Source: Streptococcus sp. 263_SSPC
GTDB taxonomy: Bacteria; Bacillota; Bacilli; Lactobacillales; Aerococcaceae
Direction: 5' to 3'
NCBI RefSeq assembly: GCF_001071995.1
Contig: NZ_JVNU01000040.1
Coordinates: forward strand, 1-40,934
Length of the DNA stretch: 40,934 nucleotides
Part shown: positions 24,776-33,544 of the stretch, in pieces
Layout of the letters: each line of letters starts with the position of its first letter
Numbering within the stretch: the stretch's first letter is position 1
The notes under the pieces: model-generated
Seen by the model: only the letters and a program-made list of their open reading frames with translations
The model's database searches: none
What the model was told of the DNA's origin: nothing
Program-made: the position numbers and the translations under genes

Positions 24776-26190
24776 TATTTCAAACCGTCTAATCCTCCAG
24801 CGGAATGTCCTCCGACTAACTGACTTCTAGCCACCACGCGCGAACCACCTTCCAGAGCGTTCCCTTTTAAAAGCGAGGTGAATCCGTATTGGTCGCGGAC
24901 CGTATCAATCGCCGTCTGGAGCCTTTCTTCTTTCTCAACTGCTTCAATATCTTCGAATAGTGAAATGAGTCCAAAGCTTTCTTCGACAAATCCGGAATAC
25001 CGCACCGACACATTACGCACCGCACCTCCTTTGTATTTCTTACGAAAGAGTTCCAAGACGACTTCCGATAACACAGAAGTTCGATTCGTCGGGTCAATCT
25101 TGCGCTGCGCCTGTATCGATGACAAGCCCTCGTCCTTGGAGTAGCCTACATGAATCGAAACAACCGTCGCCTTCTTCTTAATCCTGCGCATTCGAATCGC
25201 CACCTGCTCCGCCATCTCGCGAAGCACGATTTCGATATCGCGTTGGCGAACATAGTTGCGCGGAAGCACCTGCGAGTTCCCGAGTCCTCTTGATTTCGGA
25301 CGGTACGGCACATGCACATTGCTCTCATCGATGCCATTCGCGTGAAACCATAAATCGAGCCCCACGACGCCAAGCGCTTGTTTCAATCGGTCAGGATTGG
25401 CATTAGCCAGTTCCCGAATCGAATAAATCCCGAGCGCATTCAACCGCTTCTCCATCCGCGAGCCAATTCCCCAGAAGTCTGTCATCTCTGGAATTCCCCA
25501 GACCTTCTCTTCGACATCTTCATACGACCAGTTCGCACGCATATGCGGAATCTTCTTCGCCTCATTATCAAGCGCTAATTTGGCCAAGAGAGGATTCGCG
25601 TTCGACATTCCAACCGTCGAGTAAATCCCCGTCTCCTTCCAAATCGCCCGTTGAATATCCGCAGACACACGGTCGAGCTTTTCACGTCTAGACAAGGCAT
25701 CATTCGGTACAAAATAATTCAGTGACGACGTTAAATCGATAAAGCCTTCATCAATCGAATACGGAAAAATATCCTCTGGTCCACCGAAGTTTTGAAACAC
25801 GCGTTGAATTTGCATGTTCACCTTAATATACTCGTCCATCCGAGGCGGCACGATATGCGTCACCTTCGCCCAATTTTCGATAAAGCGCACATATTGCGGC
25901 GTTACTTCGATTCCTTGTCGACGTGCATTGGCATAACTAAAACGACGCGTTTTGACATCGAAGGGCAACTCATAGGCACGACCGACATTGGATTTTCCGA
26001 AGACCTTCTTAAACGTTGGGGAGGACGCTAAAATCAACCCCGCCGAATTATCCGCACGACTCATCACGCATAGCGACGTCTTCAACGGATGCAGGCCTCT
26101 GGCGACACATTCCACACTCGCGTAAAAGGACTTCATGTCCACAAAGGCAATGTCGCTTCTCGGTTCCTTCGAATAGTCAAAGCAGCCCAT
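24775..26190 (-). CDS. Y-family translesion DNA polymerase (UmuC/UvrX type)
   Basis: The 471-residue polymerase copies past damaged bases with low fidelity. It has the catalytic FVDMKSFYASVE at about 16-27 and PYSIDEGFIDLTSS in the palm, ATVVSIHVGYSKDE in the little finger, and helix-hairpin-helix IPEMTDFWGIGSRMEKRL. It belongs to the UvrX/YqjW branch found on plasmids, phages and chromosomes of Firmicutes. Its ribosome binding site (GGAGGGAT) is inside the last codons of the LexA-like repressor gene, two bases upstream, so repressor and polymerase are co-translated. Confidence 0.93.
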   Translation of the reverse strand: MGCFDYSKEPRSDIAFVDMKSFYASVECVARGLHPLKTSLCVMSRADNSAGLILASSPTFKKVFGKSNVGRAYELPFDVKTRRFSYANARRQGIEVTPQYVRFIENWAKVTHIVPPRMDEYIKVNMQIQRVFQNFGGPEDIFPYSIDEGFIDLTSSLNYFVPNDALSRREKLDRVSADIQRAIWKETGIYSTVGMSNANPLLAKLALDNEAKKIPHMRANWSYEDVEEKVWGIPEMTDFWGIGSRMEKRLNALGIYSIRELANANPDRLKQALGVVGLDLWFHANGIDESNVHVPYRPKSRGLGNSQVLPRNYVRQRDIEIVLREMAEQVAIRMRRIKKKATVVSIHVGYSKDEGLSSIQAQRKIDPTNRTSVLSEVVLELFRKKYKGGAVRNVSVRYSGFVEESFGLISLFEDIEAVEKEERLQTAIDTVRDQYGFTSLLKGNALEGGSRVVARSQLVGGHSAGGLDGLK

Positions 26191-26192
26191 CT

Positions 26193-26879
26193 TTATCCCT
26201 CCAACGGCATAAAGTTTCCAACAATCATTCCTACCACTCGTGGTTCTTCCTCATACGGAGCAAATAAGTCCGCATAGTCTGGGTTGAACGATACTAAACG
26301 CAACCCGTCCTTTTCACGGTATACGCGCTTAATAAACGTCTGACCGTTCCATACCACCGCGTAGACCGCTCCATCATAATCGAATCCCGTCTCACGAATG
26401 AGCGCCACCGATCCATTATGGTAGCGTGGTTCCATCGAGTCCCCCGATACCCATGACGCAAAATCATGCGCCAACTCTTCATCGTAGTAAACCGTATCGT
26501 AGTCTCGGTCGTTGTAAATCGTCGCCCCAATCCCGGCCGACATCTTCTCGTACACATGATACGCGACTAGTTTCTTCTTCATCGGTACCACTTTCGGCGT
26601 TTGTTCCTCGGTTGCAAGCGCGCGGACATAGCGTACCGCCTTCTCTTGGTTTGGCGGCGTGAGCGTATGGTATAGTCGTACAATTTCTATTTCTGTAAAA
26701 TATCCCTTTGGCACGGATAGAAGCTTCTCCAGCTGTTCTACTTTATCGGACGCTGGCACCTTCACTCCACGCTCCCAGGCAGAATAAGCCTGCTTAGAGA
26801 CACCCAGTGCATTAGCGAGCTCTTGTTGCGTGAGACCCTGCGCCACTCTTCTTTCTTTTAATTTCTCTGGTTGATACAT
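26193..26879 (-). CDS. LexA-like self-cleaving repressor (XRE helix-turn-helix plus S24 peptidase; HdiR/ImpR type)
   Basis: The 228-residue protein has an XRE helix-turn-helix (about 5-58, LTQQELANALGVSKQAYSAW) and a C-terminal S24 domain. The predicted cleavage site is A115-G116 (KMSAGIG), the serine S148 (SGDSMEP) and the lysine K184 (TFIKRVY), so autoproteolysis looks intact. It probably represses its own operon, with the polymerase and YolD genes, until RecA filaments trigger cleavage. The start ATG lies six bases after AGGAGG; an upstream in-frame start is ignored. A palindrome just upstream overlaps the transcription start. Confidence 0.92.
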   Translation of the reverse strand: MYQPEKLKERRVAQGLTQQELANALGVSKQAYSAWERGVKVPASDKVEQLEKLLSVPKGYFTEIEIVRLYHTLTPPNQEKAVRYVRALATEEQTPKVVPMKKKLVAYHVYEKMSAGIGATIYNDRDYDTVYYDEELAHDFASWVSGDSMEPRYHNGSVALIRETGFDYDGAVYAVVWNGQTFIKRVYREKDGLRLVSFNPDYADLFAPYEEEPRVVGMIVGNFMPLEG

Positions 26880-26900
26880 CGTACACCTCCTGAAAAACAT

Positions 26901-26951
26901 GTAAACCTATTTGGTTGACTTCAGTATAAAACAGTCCCTCCCCACTTGCAA
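26901..26951 (-). promoter_or_regulatory. Promoter and candidate operator of the mutagenesis cassette
   Basis: Minus strand: -35 TTGCAA (26951-26946), 17-base spacer, -10 TATACT (26928-26923). The palindrome GTCAACC-AAATA-GGTTTAC (26919-26901) directly follows, where a repressor would block the polymerase. It is not the Bacillus-type LexA box (GAAC-N4-GTTC). Confidence 0.7.
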
Positions 26952-26977
26952 GTAGAAAGACTGGTCGTCAATCAAAT

Positions 26978-27175
26978 AAAAAAATGATACCGAAGAATCC
27001 AGCGGATGCCATAATAGCAGTAATGGGGGATGGCAACCAAAGTGAATTACTGACTCTAGGGAATTCCCGTAGAGTCAGTTTGAAGCTTGGTAGAACTTGA
27101 GACTTTGGCTCAAGTTGGTGCCCCATTACAGCCTTTATGGCCAAATCCGCTAGGATTTGAAGGTATCATTTTTTT
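26978..27175 (+). repeat. Structured hairpin element, copy F (between the LexA-like gene and cdd)
   Basis: The outer stem AAAAAAATGATACC/GGTATCATTTTTTT, then GTAATGGGG/CCCCATTAC. Core: ACCAA-AGTGAATTA, hairpin ACTGACTCTA/TAGAGTCAGT, TTTGAAGC-TTGGT, second hairpin AACTTGAG/CTCAAGTT with loop ACTTTGG, then GGTGCC. Unlike other copies, no clear inverted copy of a neighbouring gene end is seen. Confidence 0.87.
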
Positions 27176-27490
27176 GAAGTGTAGCATATATGTTACATTT
27201 TACTTTTTTTCATGCAAAAATCGCGCGAGAAAATTTTATACAAAGAACTCATTTCAACACGCTGTAAATCAAACAAATTTTGTATAAGTGCGTCCCTCAT
27301 TTTATAGAGATCCTTGTACAAATGGATCTCTAGCCAATCGATTGCTTGTTTGCTGACTGCCGTTCGATAAACCAGCTGAATAACTTTTATATCCTTCTAT
27401 AACTAGAAATTCAGGCGATTATATCCTAAAAATTCAGTTTTCGGAATAGATCCAGCGAAACTCGTCGATTTTATTTTTTAATTTTTTTGG
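27176..27490. other. Gene-free stretch between element F and cdd
   Basis: It holds a palindrome TGTAGCATATATGTTACA (27180-27197) followed by a T run on the plus strand, and a hairpin AGAGATCC/GGATCTCT (about 27305-27332). No coding region or further repeat is supported. Confidence 0.5.
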
Positions 27491-27491
27491 A

Positions 27492-27537
27492 CAAAAAAGA
27501 AGAAACGAAACAACGACTGGCTGCTTCATTTCTTCTA
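27492..27537 (-). terminator. Terminator of cdd
   Basis: Minus strand: AGAAGAAATGAA and TTCGTTTCTTCT flank a loop, followed by six T, eight bases after the cdd stop. Confidence 0.88.
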
Positions 27538-27544
27538 AAATTCA

Positions 27545-27952
27545 TTACATTTCTAAGCTAACGAATGAATAAGGAACTAATTCTTCTAGACGTAATTCTA
27601 GAATTTCGCCTTTTCCATTCAATAAGAATACAGGAGTATCTGGTCCGCAGAACTCAACCATCACTTGACGACAAATGTTACATGGTGGTAAGAATCCTTC
27701 TGTTTCCCCCGCAACGGCAATCGCTAAAATATCGCCTTTACGATAGCCTTGTGAAGCTCCGTAGAAAATCGCGCTACGTTCTGCACAGTTGGTTACCCCA
27801 AACGATACATTTTCAATATTCGCTCCCGTAATCACACGGCCATCTTTATATAAAACCGCAGCTCCTACAGGGAATTTTGAATACGGACAGTAAGCATTCT
27901 TTAAAACTTCTTTCGCTTGCTCCATCAGAGCCACTTTATCAATTGTTGTCAT
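27545..27952 (-). CDS. cdd: Cytidine deaminase
   Basis: The enzyme deaminates cytidine and deoxycytidine to uridine forms for pyrimidine salvage. The 135-residue protein is the small tetrameric type: YCPYSKFPVGAAV, then C56-A-E58 (zinc ligand and proton shuttle) and PPC91-N-I-C94 for the remaining zinc ligands. The start at 27952 lies eight bases after AAGGAG; a longer frame to 28027 has no ribosome binding site and unrelated sequence. It is a single-gene unit here. Confidence 0.96.
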   Translation of the reverse strand: MTTIDKVALMEQAKEVLKNAYCPYSKFPVGAAVLYKDGRVITGANIENVSFGVTNCAERSAIFYGASQGYRKGDILAIAVAGETEGFLPPCNICRQVMVEFCGPDTPVFLLNGKGEILELRLEELVPYSFVSLEM

Positions 27953-28112
27953 GGGTTGTACTCCTTTTTTGTGTTGTATACCTATTATACAGATTTTATA
28001 GGGAGTTTCAACATTTCTCCCTGCCAACTTTTTACTAAAATTCCGCCCCCGGTCCTATGTCATCGCCCTGCAACTGTGGTACACTAGGTTCATTAGTGAA
28101 AGGAGCTAAACG

Positions 28113-30638
28113 ATGCTACAGCTACAACATATTTCAAAAGTGTATCATACGGGAAATCAAGAGTTTCACGCGTTGAAAGATATCTCGATTCGCTTCCGTG
28201 AAAATGAGTTTGTCTCGATTCTCGGGCAATCGGGTTCAGGGAAAACTACCCTATTAAATATCATCGGTGGACTCGACCAATACACATCGGGTGATTTACT
28301 CATCCAAGGAAAATCAACAAAGCAATTTAAAGACCGCGATTGGGATAGTTACAGAAACCACACGATTGGGTTCGTCTTCCAGTCGTATAATCTTATCGGT
28401 CACCAAACGGCACTCTCAAACGTCGAGATTGCAATGACCCTCTCTGGGGTTTCCAAAGCGGAACGCAAGAAACGTGCCATCGAAGCGCTCGAACGCGTTG
28501 GGTTGAAAGACCATTTATATAAGAAACCAAACCAAATGTCTGGGGGACAAATGCAACGGATTGCGATTGCGCGTGCCCTTGTCAATGATCCAAAAGTCGT
28601 TTTAGCCGACGAACCTACAGGAGCGCTCGATTCTGAGACTTCTATTCAAATCATGGATTTATTAAAAGACATCGCCAAGGAACGTCTGGTCATCATGGTG
28701 ACACATAACCCAGAGCTGGCAAAGACGTACTCCACTCGTATCGTACAAGTATTAGATGGAAACATCTTGAGCGACTCGAATCCATACGATCCAACCGAAG
28801 AAACCAAACAAGGCGACATTCAGTTTACGAAGACGAAGAGGAGCTTTATGACGGCGCTGGCCCTTTCGTTTAACAACCTATTGACGAAGAAAGGCCGTAC
28901 CTTCTTGACTGCCTTTGCCGGTTCCATCGGGATTATCGGGATTGCCCTTATTTTAGCCCTCTCAAACGGTGTGAGCGACTACGTGAAGAAGGTGCAAGAA
29001 GACACCCTCGTCTCTCTTCCACTAACGATTAGCGAGCAGAACCACAGTAACCTGCTAGCGACCTCTCCGGATTTAAGCGATAAGCCTTATAAAGACAATA
29101 ACGAGCTCGGTGTCAATACAGTGTTGACGAATTTATTGAAAAAACAAATTGGGAAAAACGACATCGCGTCCTTCAAGGCTTACTTGGACGAACACGCATC
29201 CGAAGTCGCAAAACTGACAAAAGACATTCGTTACCAATACAACCTGCAACCGTATATTTACGCTAGCGACACATCAAACGGTCCAAAGAGCATTCTTCCG
29301 TCAAACCTAGCAAGCGAAGTCGATACGGCGAACCAAACGATTAAAGGCTACTTGCAAAATATCGACTATTGGAGCCAACTTTCAAGCGACGAGGAGATGC
29401 TGAACGCGCAATATGACGTGCTAGAAGGTCGCCTTCCAAAGGATAAATCTGAAATCGTCCTTATCGTCGATGAAGATAACCAAATTAGCGACCTGCTCCT
29501 TTATAGCTTACGCATCAAAGACCCTAGCGAATTAAACGATGTGAAGAAACTAGACGAACTTAAATCACAAACGTATCAATATAGTGATTTCATCGGAAAA
29601 ACATTCAAAGCCGTTGTGAACACGAACCGTTTCGTGAAAGAAAACAACCAATGGATGAATAAAATTGATGACGAAGCCTACATGAAGACGCAAATCGAGA
29701 ATGGCCTCGAGCTTACAATCGTTGGCATTCTTCGTCAAAAAGAAGGCACCAGTTCTGGTGTGAACTCTCCTTCTGGCGGTGTGGCTTATACAAGCGCCCT
29801 GATCGATTACACTTCTGAGCAAATTCAAAACAGTGACATCGTAAAAGAGCAAGAAGCCAACCCAACCATTAATGTATTTACTGGAAAAGCATTTGCCAAA
29901 GATCCAAAACCATTCAATTCGGCTGATTTAACCGAAGAAGAAAAAATCCAGTTGGTCAAATTGACGCCTGAACAACAAGCGCAATACATCCAACAATACA
30001 ACGAAAATTCGGCTGCCACTTACGAGGAAAACCTCGCAAAACTAGGTGTCATCGACAAATCCAAACCAGCTGCCATCGAGTTCTATACCTCTTCGTTCCA
30101 ACAAAAACAAGAGTTGAAGGACTTCATCAACGCCTATAACACAGCGAAAAAAGACGCCGGCGAAGACGACAAAGTGCTCGCCTACTCCGACGATATTCAA
30201 ACCATCATGTCTTCGATTACGACAATGGTGGGCGTGATTACAACCGTACTCGTTGGTTTTGTTGCCATCTCGCTCATCGTATCATCGATTATGATTGCGA
30301 TCATCACGTACATCTCGGTTCTCGAACGTACAAAAGAAATCGGAATCTTACGTGCAATGGGGGCTTCGAAGAAAGACATCCGTCGCATCTTCACCGCCGA
30401 AACAGCCATCGAAGGATTTATCTCCGGTGTGCTCGGTATCGCCATTACGCTCCTTGCGACACTTCCAATCAATGCCGTCGTTGCGAAAATGACAAACGTG
30501 GAAAACGTGGCGCAATTACCATGGGAAGCAGCGCTTATCCTTATTGGTATCTCGATTGTATTAACCATGTTAGCTGGACTCATCCCTTCACGCATCGCCG
30601 CGAAGAAAGACCCAGTCGAATCGCTCCGCAGCGAATAA
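28113..30638 (+). CDS. MacB/FtsX-type ABC transporter, ATPase and permease fused
   Basis: The 841-residue protein joins an ATPase domain (about 1-225; Walker A GQSGSGKT at 38, signature [15 protein letters not shown], Walker [13 protein letters not shown]) to a MacB-like permease: one membrane helix (about 262-285), a large extracellular domain (about 290-700), then three helices (about 712-740, 765-790, 800-828) with the FtsX signature [20 protein letters not shown]. Such mechanotransmission transporters act on lipoproteins, peptides or toxins, not classical import. The fusion is complete and sits alone with its own ribosome binding site (AAAGGAG) and terminator; substrate unknown. Confidence 0.92.
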   Translation: MLQLQHISKVYHTGNQEFHALKDISIRFRENEFVSILGQSGSGKTTLLNIIGGLDQYTSGDLLIQGKSTKQFKDRDWDSYRNHTIGFVFQSYNLIGHQTALSNVEIAMTLSGVSKAERKKRAIEALERVGLKDHLYKKPNQMSGGQMQRIAIARALVNDPKVVLADEPTGALDSETSIQIMDLLKDIAKERLVIMVTHNPELAKTYSTRIVQVLDGNILSDSNPYDPTEETKQGDIQFTKTKRSFMTALALSFNNLLTKKGRTFLTAFAGSIGIIGIALILALSNGVSDYVKKVQEDTLVSLPLTISEQNHSNLLATSPDLSDKPYKDNNELGVNTVLTNLLKKQIGKNDIASFKAYLDEHASEVAKLTKDIRYQYNLQPYIYASDTSNGPKSILPSNLASEVDTANQTIKGYLQNIDYWSQLSSDEEMLNAQYDVLEGRLPKDKSEIVLIVDEDNQISDLLLYSLRIKDPSELNDVKKLDELKSQTYQYSDFIGKTFKAVVNTNRFVKENNQWMNKIDDEAYMKTQIENGLELTIVGILRQKEGTSSGVNSPSGGVAYTSALIDYTSEQIQNSDIVKEQEANPTINVFTGKAFAKDPKPFNSADLTEEEKIQLVKLTPEQQAQYIQQYNENSAATYEENLAKLGVIDKSKPAAIEFYTSSFQQKQELKDFINAYNTAKKDAGEDDKVLAYSDDIQTIMSSITTMVGVITTVLVGFVAISLIVSSIMIAIITYISVLERTKEIGILRAMGASKKDIRRIFTAETAIEGFISGVLGIAITLLATLPINAVVAKMTNVENVAQLPWEAALILIGISIVLTMLAGLIPSRIAAKKDPVESLRSE

Positions 30639-30650
30639 TAACTAAACTTC

Positions 30651-30690
30651 AAAAGGTGGATAAGGGCCCAGGCCTTTACCCACCTTTTTT
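30651..30690 (+). terminator. Terminator of the ABC transporter gene
   Basis: AAAAGGTGGATAAGG pairs with CCTTTACCCACCTTTT, ending in TTTTTT. Confidence 0.9.
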
Positions 30691-30770
30691 ATTGCCTCAA
30701 TTAACATCTTTGTTAATTAATATATATGTTAATTTCGCTCCCCGTCCCTGCACCCTTCTAGCCTAAAAAG

Positions 30771-30815
30771 CAAAAGACAACTCGACTTTTCACAACCAAT
30801 TGTATTAGCACCAAG
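30771..30815. repeat. Inverted copy of the pepC 3' end, far side of element G
   Basis: The complement reads CTTGGTGCTAATACAATTGG, then TTGTGAAAAGTCGAGTTG and TCTTTTG, against pepC 31345-31397 CATGGCGCTAACACAATTGG, then CTCGCTGTTGAAAGCGTCGAGTTGC. About 40 bases agree with few gaps, the clearest example of gene-end copying in the window. Confidence 0.85.
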
Positions 30816-30864
30816 GTCAGCGTAAGGACAGAATTGAATACCAAACTCGTTCAGTGGAACGAAA

Positions 30865-31031
30865 AACATCTTCAGATTATATAGTGGTATTTGTAAGGAC
30901 AAATACCCCATGTGAATTACAGCTGCTAAGAAATTTATTTCCTAGCAGCTGTTTGAAGCTTGGGAACCTGGAGACTACAGGCTCCAGGTGGTATCCTTAC
31001 ATTTACCACTATTAATACATCTGAAGATGTT
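30865..31031 (+). repeat. Structured hairpin element, copy G
   Basis: The outer stem AACATCTTCAG/CTGAAGATGTT, then ATAGTGG/CCACTAT and TGTAAGGA/TCCTTACA. The core has CCCA-TGTGAATTA, hairpin CAGCTGCTA/TAGCAGCTG, TTTGAAGC-TTGGG, second hairpin CCTGGAG/CTCCAGG with loop ACTACAGG. It lies in tandem with element H. Confidence 0.87.
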
Positions 31032-31078
31032 GATAGTGGAACTGTTGCAGTTTATTTATACAAATTCTACCCTTTCAC

Positions 31079-31107
31079 AACCAATGAGTTAGCTCTAGGA
31101 TGCAAGG
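31079..31107. repeat. Second, more worn inverted copy of the pepC 3' end, between G and H
   Basis: The complement reads CTTGCATCCTAGAGCTAACTC then ATTGG, against pepC 31336-31364 (ATTGGATCCCATGGCGCTAA then CACAATTGG). It is less well kept than the copy at 30771-30815. Confidence 0.75.
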
Positions 31108-31124
31108 ATTCTATTACCTAAACT

Positions 31125-31314
31125 AAAAAAACAAAAATCCTCTGGACTCTATAGTGGGAACAGTAAAGAAGTGCAAGCAATGTGAATTACCGAGGGTTCG
31201 TGATTCATCACTTACCCTCGGTTTGAAGCTTGCTAGGAATTGAGACTTCGGCTCAATCCGGTGCCTTTACTGTCACCACTATGAAGATGTCCAGAGGACT
31301 TATTTTGTTTTTTT
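31125..31314 (+). repeat. Structured hairpin element, copy H (after pepC)
   Basis: The outer stem contains CCTCTGGA/TCCAGAGG with A-rich and T-rich ends, then ATAGTGG/CCACTAT and CAGTAAAG/CTTTACTG. Core: AGCAA-TGTGAATTA, hairpin CCGAGGGT/ACCCTCGG, TTTGAAGC-TTGCT, second hairpin ATTGAG/CTCAAT with loop ACTTCGG. It ends seven bases before the pepC stop, and the T run could end pepC transcription. Confidence 0.87.
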
Positions 31315-31320
31315 ACAAGA

Positions 31321-32646
31321 TTACGCTAAAGAACCCATTGGATCCCATGGCGCTAACACAATTGGCTCGCTGTTGAAAGCGTCGAGTTGCTCTTTTGTAA
31401 GAAACTCTTTTCTGACAACGATTTGGTACGTATACTCATCCATCCACGCATCGCTCATCATCCAGAACCCTTCAACCCCAGATTCTTCGCCCCAACTATT
31501 TTCCACTTTCCAGCGATTAGGTTTACCATCGACAAGGTTCACCCCTGTTAATACCATCGCGTGTGTCATTAAGCTATCGCCGTATTCAAGACGTTCGCCC
31601 TTCGTTAGTGAATAGTCGATTCCAGTTAAGCCTTTAAGGTCGAAGTTATTGAGCGCAAGACGACCATTGCTGCGGTTTGAAGATTGACCAACATCGCAAC
31701 CGAACCAGACAGATTCCCCTTGGTCTAATTGACGAATCGCTAATTCTTTGAACGTTGCCATGTCTAGGTTCAAGTAGCGTACTTGGTTTCCAACGACATT
31801 TCCAAGCATGTCAACAGTGTATGAACGGTTGAATGGTTTGTCCGTTGTTGGTGAGTTGATGATAGACACGTAATCGTCCAAGTTCAAGCCCACGAATTGT
31901 TCGAAGAAGCTTTGTGGCGTCAAATTCAAGTGACGGTGGAATTCCTTGTCTTTATCACGATATTCGAAGTCGAATGTTTCTGGCGGAGTTCCAAGAGTCA
32001 CGCTAAGTAAGTCGTACACTTCTTGCATTAATTGTTTACGCGTTTCGTTGATTTCCTCTTCGCTAGCTCCACGTGCCACTAAGTCACGAAGCACTTTTGC
32101 GTCTTGGCGAAGTTTTTTATTTAAGTATTTGTTCAAATCGCTTGAAGCCGAGCTTGAAAAACTTTCCGGCATCACACTCTTTGGTACAACCCCATATTTT
32201 TTGAACAGTGACACAATCATATCCCATTGCCCACCGTCTTGTTGAGGCGTTTGTAATAGAAAGGCTACATTGCGGCTTGTCACAGGTTCGCCCGCTGTCT
32301 TTAAAATATTTTCATGGAAATAATTGGCCTTTTCGTATTTATCCCAGAAAAATGTATAACTTTGTGAGAGTTCAAATTCTTCGAGCTTGAAGTTATTAAA
32401 GAGTCTGTGGCGGAATGTATTGAGCGCCGCAAACATCCAGCAACGACCAGAAGCCTTTTGGTTGGCTACTTTTCCGTGTTCCAAATCAATCGAATACACC
32501 GGCTGATTTTCCACAACGGAAGCGACCGTCTCACTAGATCCTTTCAAGCCATTCTTCACCGCAGCATTTTGCGCCACGATACGCTCTGGCTTACTTTGAA
32601 AACTTTCTTTATATTGTTTCGTCAATTCCTTTGTTAACGTAAACAT
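31321..32646 (-). CDS. pepC: Aminopeptidase C (peptidase family C1B, bleomycin-hydrolase type)
   Basis: PepC removes N-terminal residues from peptides in the cytosol, forming a hexameric barrel. The 441-residue protein has the catalytic cysteine C69 in QKASGRCWMFAALN, the histidine in THAMVLTGV and the asparagine in KVENSWGEESG, in the family order. No signal peptide. The C terminus ends APWDPMGSLA, close to the end of related enzymes. The ATG at 32646 has GGAGATG upstream; the GTG one codon earlier is not needed. Its 3' end is the parent of two inverted copies. Confidence 0.96.
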   Translation of the reverse strand: MFTLTKELTKQYKESFQSKPERIVAQNAAVKNGLKGSSETVASVVENQPVYSIDLEHGKVANQKASGRCWMFAALNTFRHRLFNNFKLEEFELSQSYTFFWDKYEKANYFHENILKTAGEPVTSRNVAFLLQTPQQDGGQWDMIVSLFKKYGVVPKSVMPESFSSSASSDLNKYLNKKLRQDAKVLRDLVARGASEEEINETRKQLMQEVYDLLSVTLGTPPETFDFEYRDKDKEFHRHLNLTPQSFFEQFVGLNLDDYVSIINSPTTDKPFNRSYTVDMLGNVVGNQVRYLNLDMATFKELAIRQLDQGESVWFGCDVGQSSNRSNGRLALNNFDLKGLTGIDYSLTKGERLEYGDSLMTHAMVLTGVNLVDGKPNRWKVENSWGEESGVEGFWMMSDAWMDEYTYQIVVRKEFLTKEQLDAFNSEPIVLAPWDPMGSLA

Positions 32647-32649
32647 CAC

Positions 32650-32950
32650 TTCATCTCCTTTAAGGTTGATACTCTAATGGTACTCCTCTTTCCCCCTATA
32701 TGCAATATAAAAAATCGGTTAAATCCAATAAAAAAGCCTATTTTGCCCCACTCCCTCCAAAATCATCACACTTCTGCCGTTCCTCCCCCTCACTCAGCAC
32801 ACACCGCCAATGCGAAACCTTAATTTTTAACCATTATATGTGAATTTCTACACATTTTATTGTTTATCTCTCTTGAAAATAGTAAAATAAAGTTGAAGAT
32901 ATTATCTTGAAAACAAGTGATTATCAATATATTTAAAGGAGGATCTAACA
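32650..32950. other. Gene-free stretch between pepC and a small membrane gene
   Basis: It must hold divergent promoters; I can see only weak candidates. At 32749-32816 there is a C-rich, A-poor strand (CTCCCTCC, CCGTTCCTCCCCCTCACTC) like parts of 33405-33470 and 6826-6850 in style. No conserved hairpin core is present. Confidence 0.4.
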
Positions 32951-33328
32951 ATGAAAAAAATTTTTGCAGTAGTAATTCTATTCAGCTTTTTCTTGCTTCC
33001 TTTCTTCAATGTTTATGGAGTTCATATGCTCACTCATGACATACAAAGGCTCTCTCCTAACGCCTTATGGGGAATTGGATTTTTATTCTTCTCAAATATC
33101 ATATGGACAACTTTAGTAATCACGATTGTAACAAGAGCTAAAATCCTTAGAAGCGGTATTGTGACTGCTACAACATATTGCATCCCCATTATTCTTTTGA
33201 CACTTCTCTACTTTGGTTACGCAAAACCAATACAAATTTTATTTCTATCACACCTCGAAACAAGTATCTTTTCATTTGCTTTTGTCATAGGAATACTAAT
33301 TTCAATAAGAATCCTCTCAAAAAAATAA
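32951..33328 (+). CDS. Small membrane protein, unknown function
   Basis: The 125-residue protein is mostly hydrophobic: helix 1 (about 3-22, which could be a signal anchor), helix 2 (about 40-62), helix 3 (about 70-90) and helix 4 (about 98-120), ending in a basic RILSKK. No family recognised. AAAGGAGGA precedes the ATG at normal distance and a terminator follows, so the gene looks real. It is more AT-rich than pepC and the M3 peptidase gene on either side. Confidence 0.65.
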   Translation: MKKIFAVVILFSFFLLPFFNVYGVHMLTHDIQRLSPNALWGIGFLFFSNIIWTTLVITIVTRAKILRSGIVTATTYCIPIILLTLLYFGYAKPIQILFLSHLETSIFSFAFVIGILISIRILSKK

Positions 33329-33366
33329 AGTACAATTTTCTTACAACAAAATCACAATCATCAAAC

Positions 33367-33398
33367 AACATGCCTTACAGTAGTAGGGCATGTTTTAT
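33367..33398 (+). terminator. Terminator of the small membrane protein gene
   Basis: AACATGCC and GGCATGTT around a 12-base loop, followed by TTATTA; T run is weak. Confidence 0.7.
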
Positions 33399-33463
33399 TA
33401 CTCCATCCCTTTTCCAGTTACATAATGTTCAGCACCACACTCCTGCCGCTCCCTTCCTAAGCA

Positions 33464-33519
33464 TTGCCGATAACATCGCAGCAGTTTATCAAAAAAAAGG
33501 GAAATAAAACAGAATATCT
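33464..33519. repeat. Inverted copy of the M3 peptidase gene 3' end
   Basis: Two blocks stand out. AAATAAAACAGAATATCT (33502-33519) is the exact complement of 33760-33777 at the gene's stop region. TTGCCGATAACATCGCAGCA, then GTT (33464-33486) mirrors coding bases 33796-33817 with one extra trinucleotide. Together with element I this makes a palindrome of about 354 bases that includes the last ~15 codons. Confidence 0.87.
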
Positions 33520-33544
33520 TGCTGCTCCAATCGTAGGGAGTGAT

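Noticed and set aside
24425-26900. Mutagenesis cassette as part of a prophage
   Set aside because: No integrase, structural or lysis genes; neighbours are housekeeping genes.
28113-30638. ABC transporter as two genes joined by error
   Set aside because: MacB-like ATPase-permease fusions are normal and the linker is open in frame with constant composition.
32951-33507. Overlapping second-frame reading (33178-33507) in and after the small membrane gene
   Set aside because: No ribosome binding site, it runs through the terminator at 33367 and into a mirror copy of another gene.
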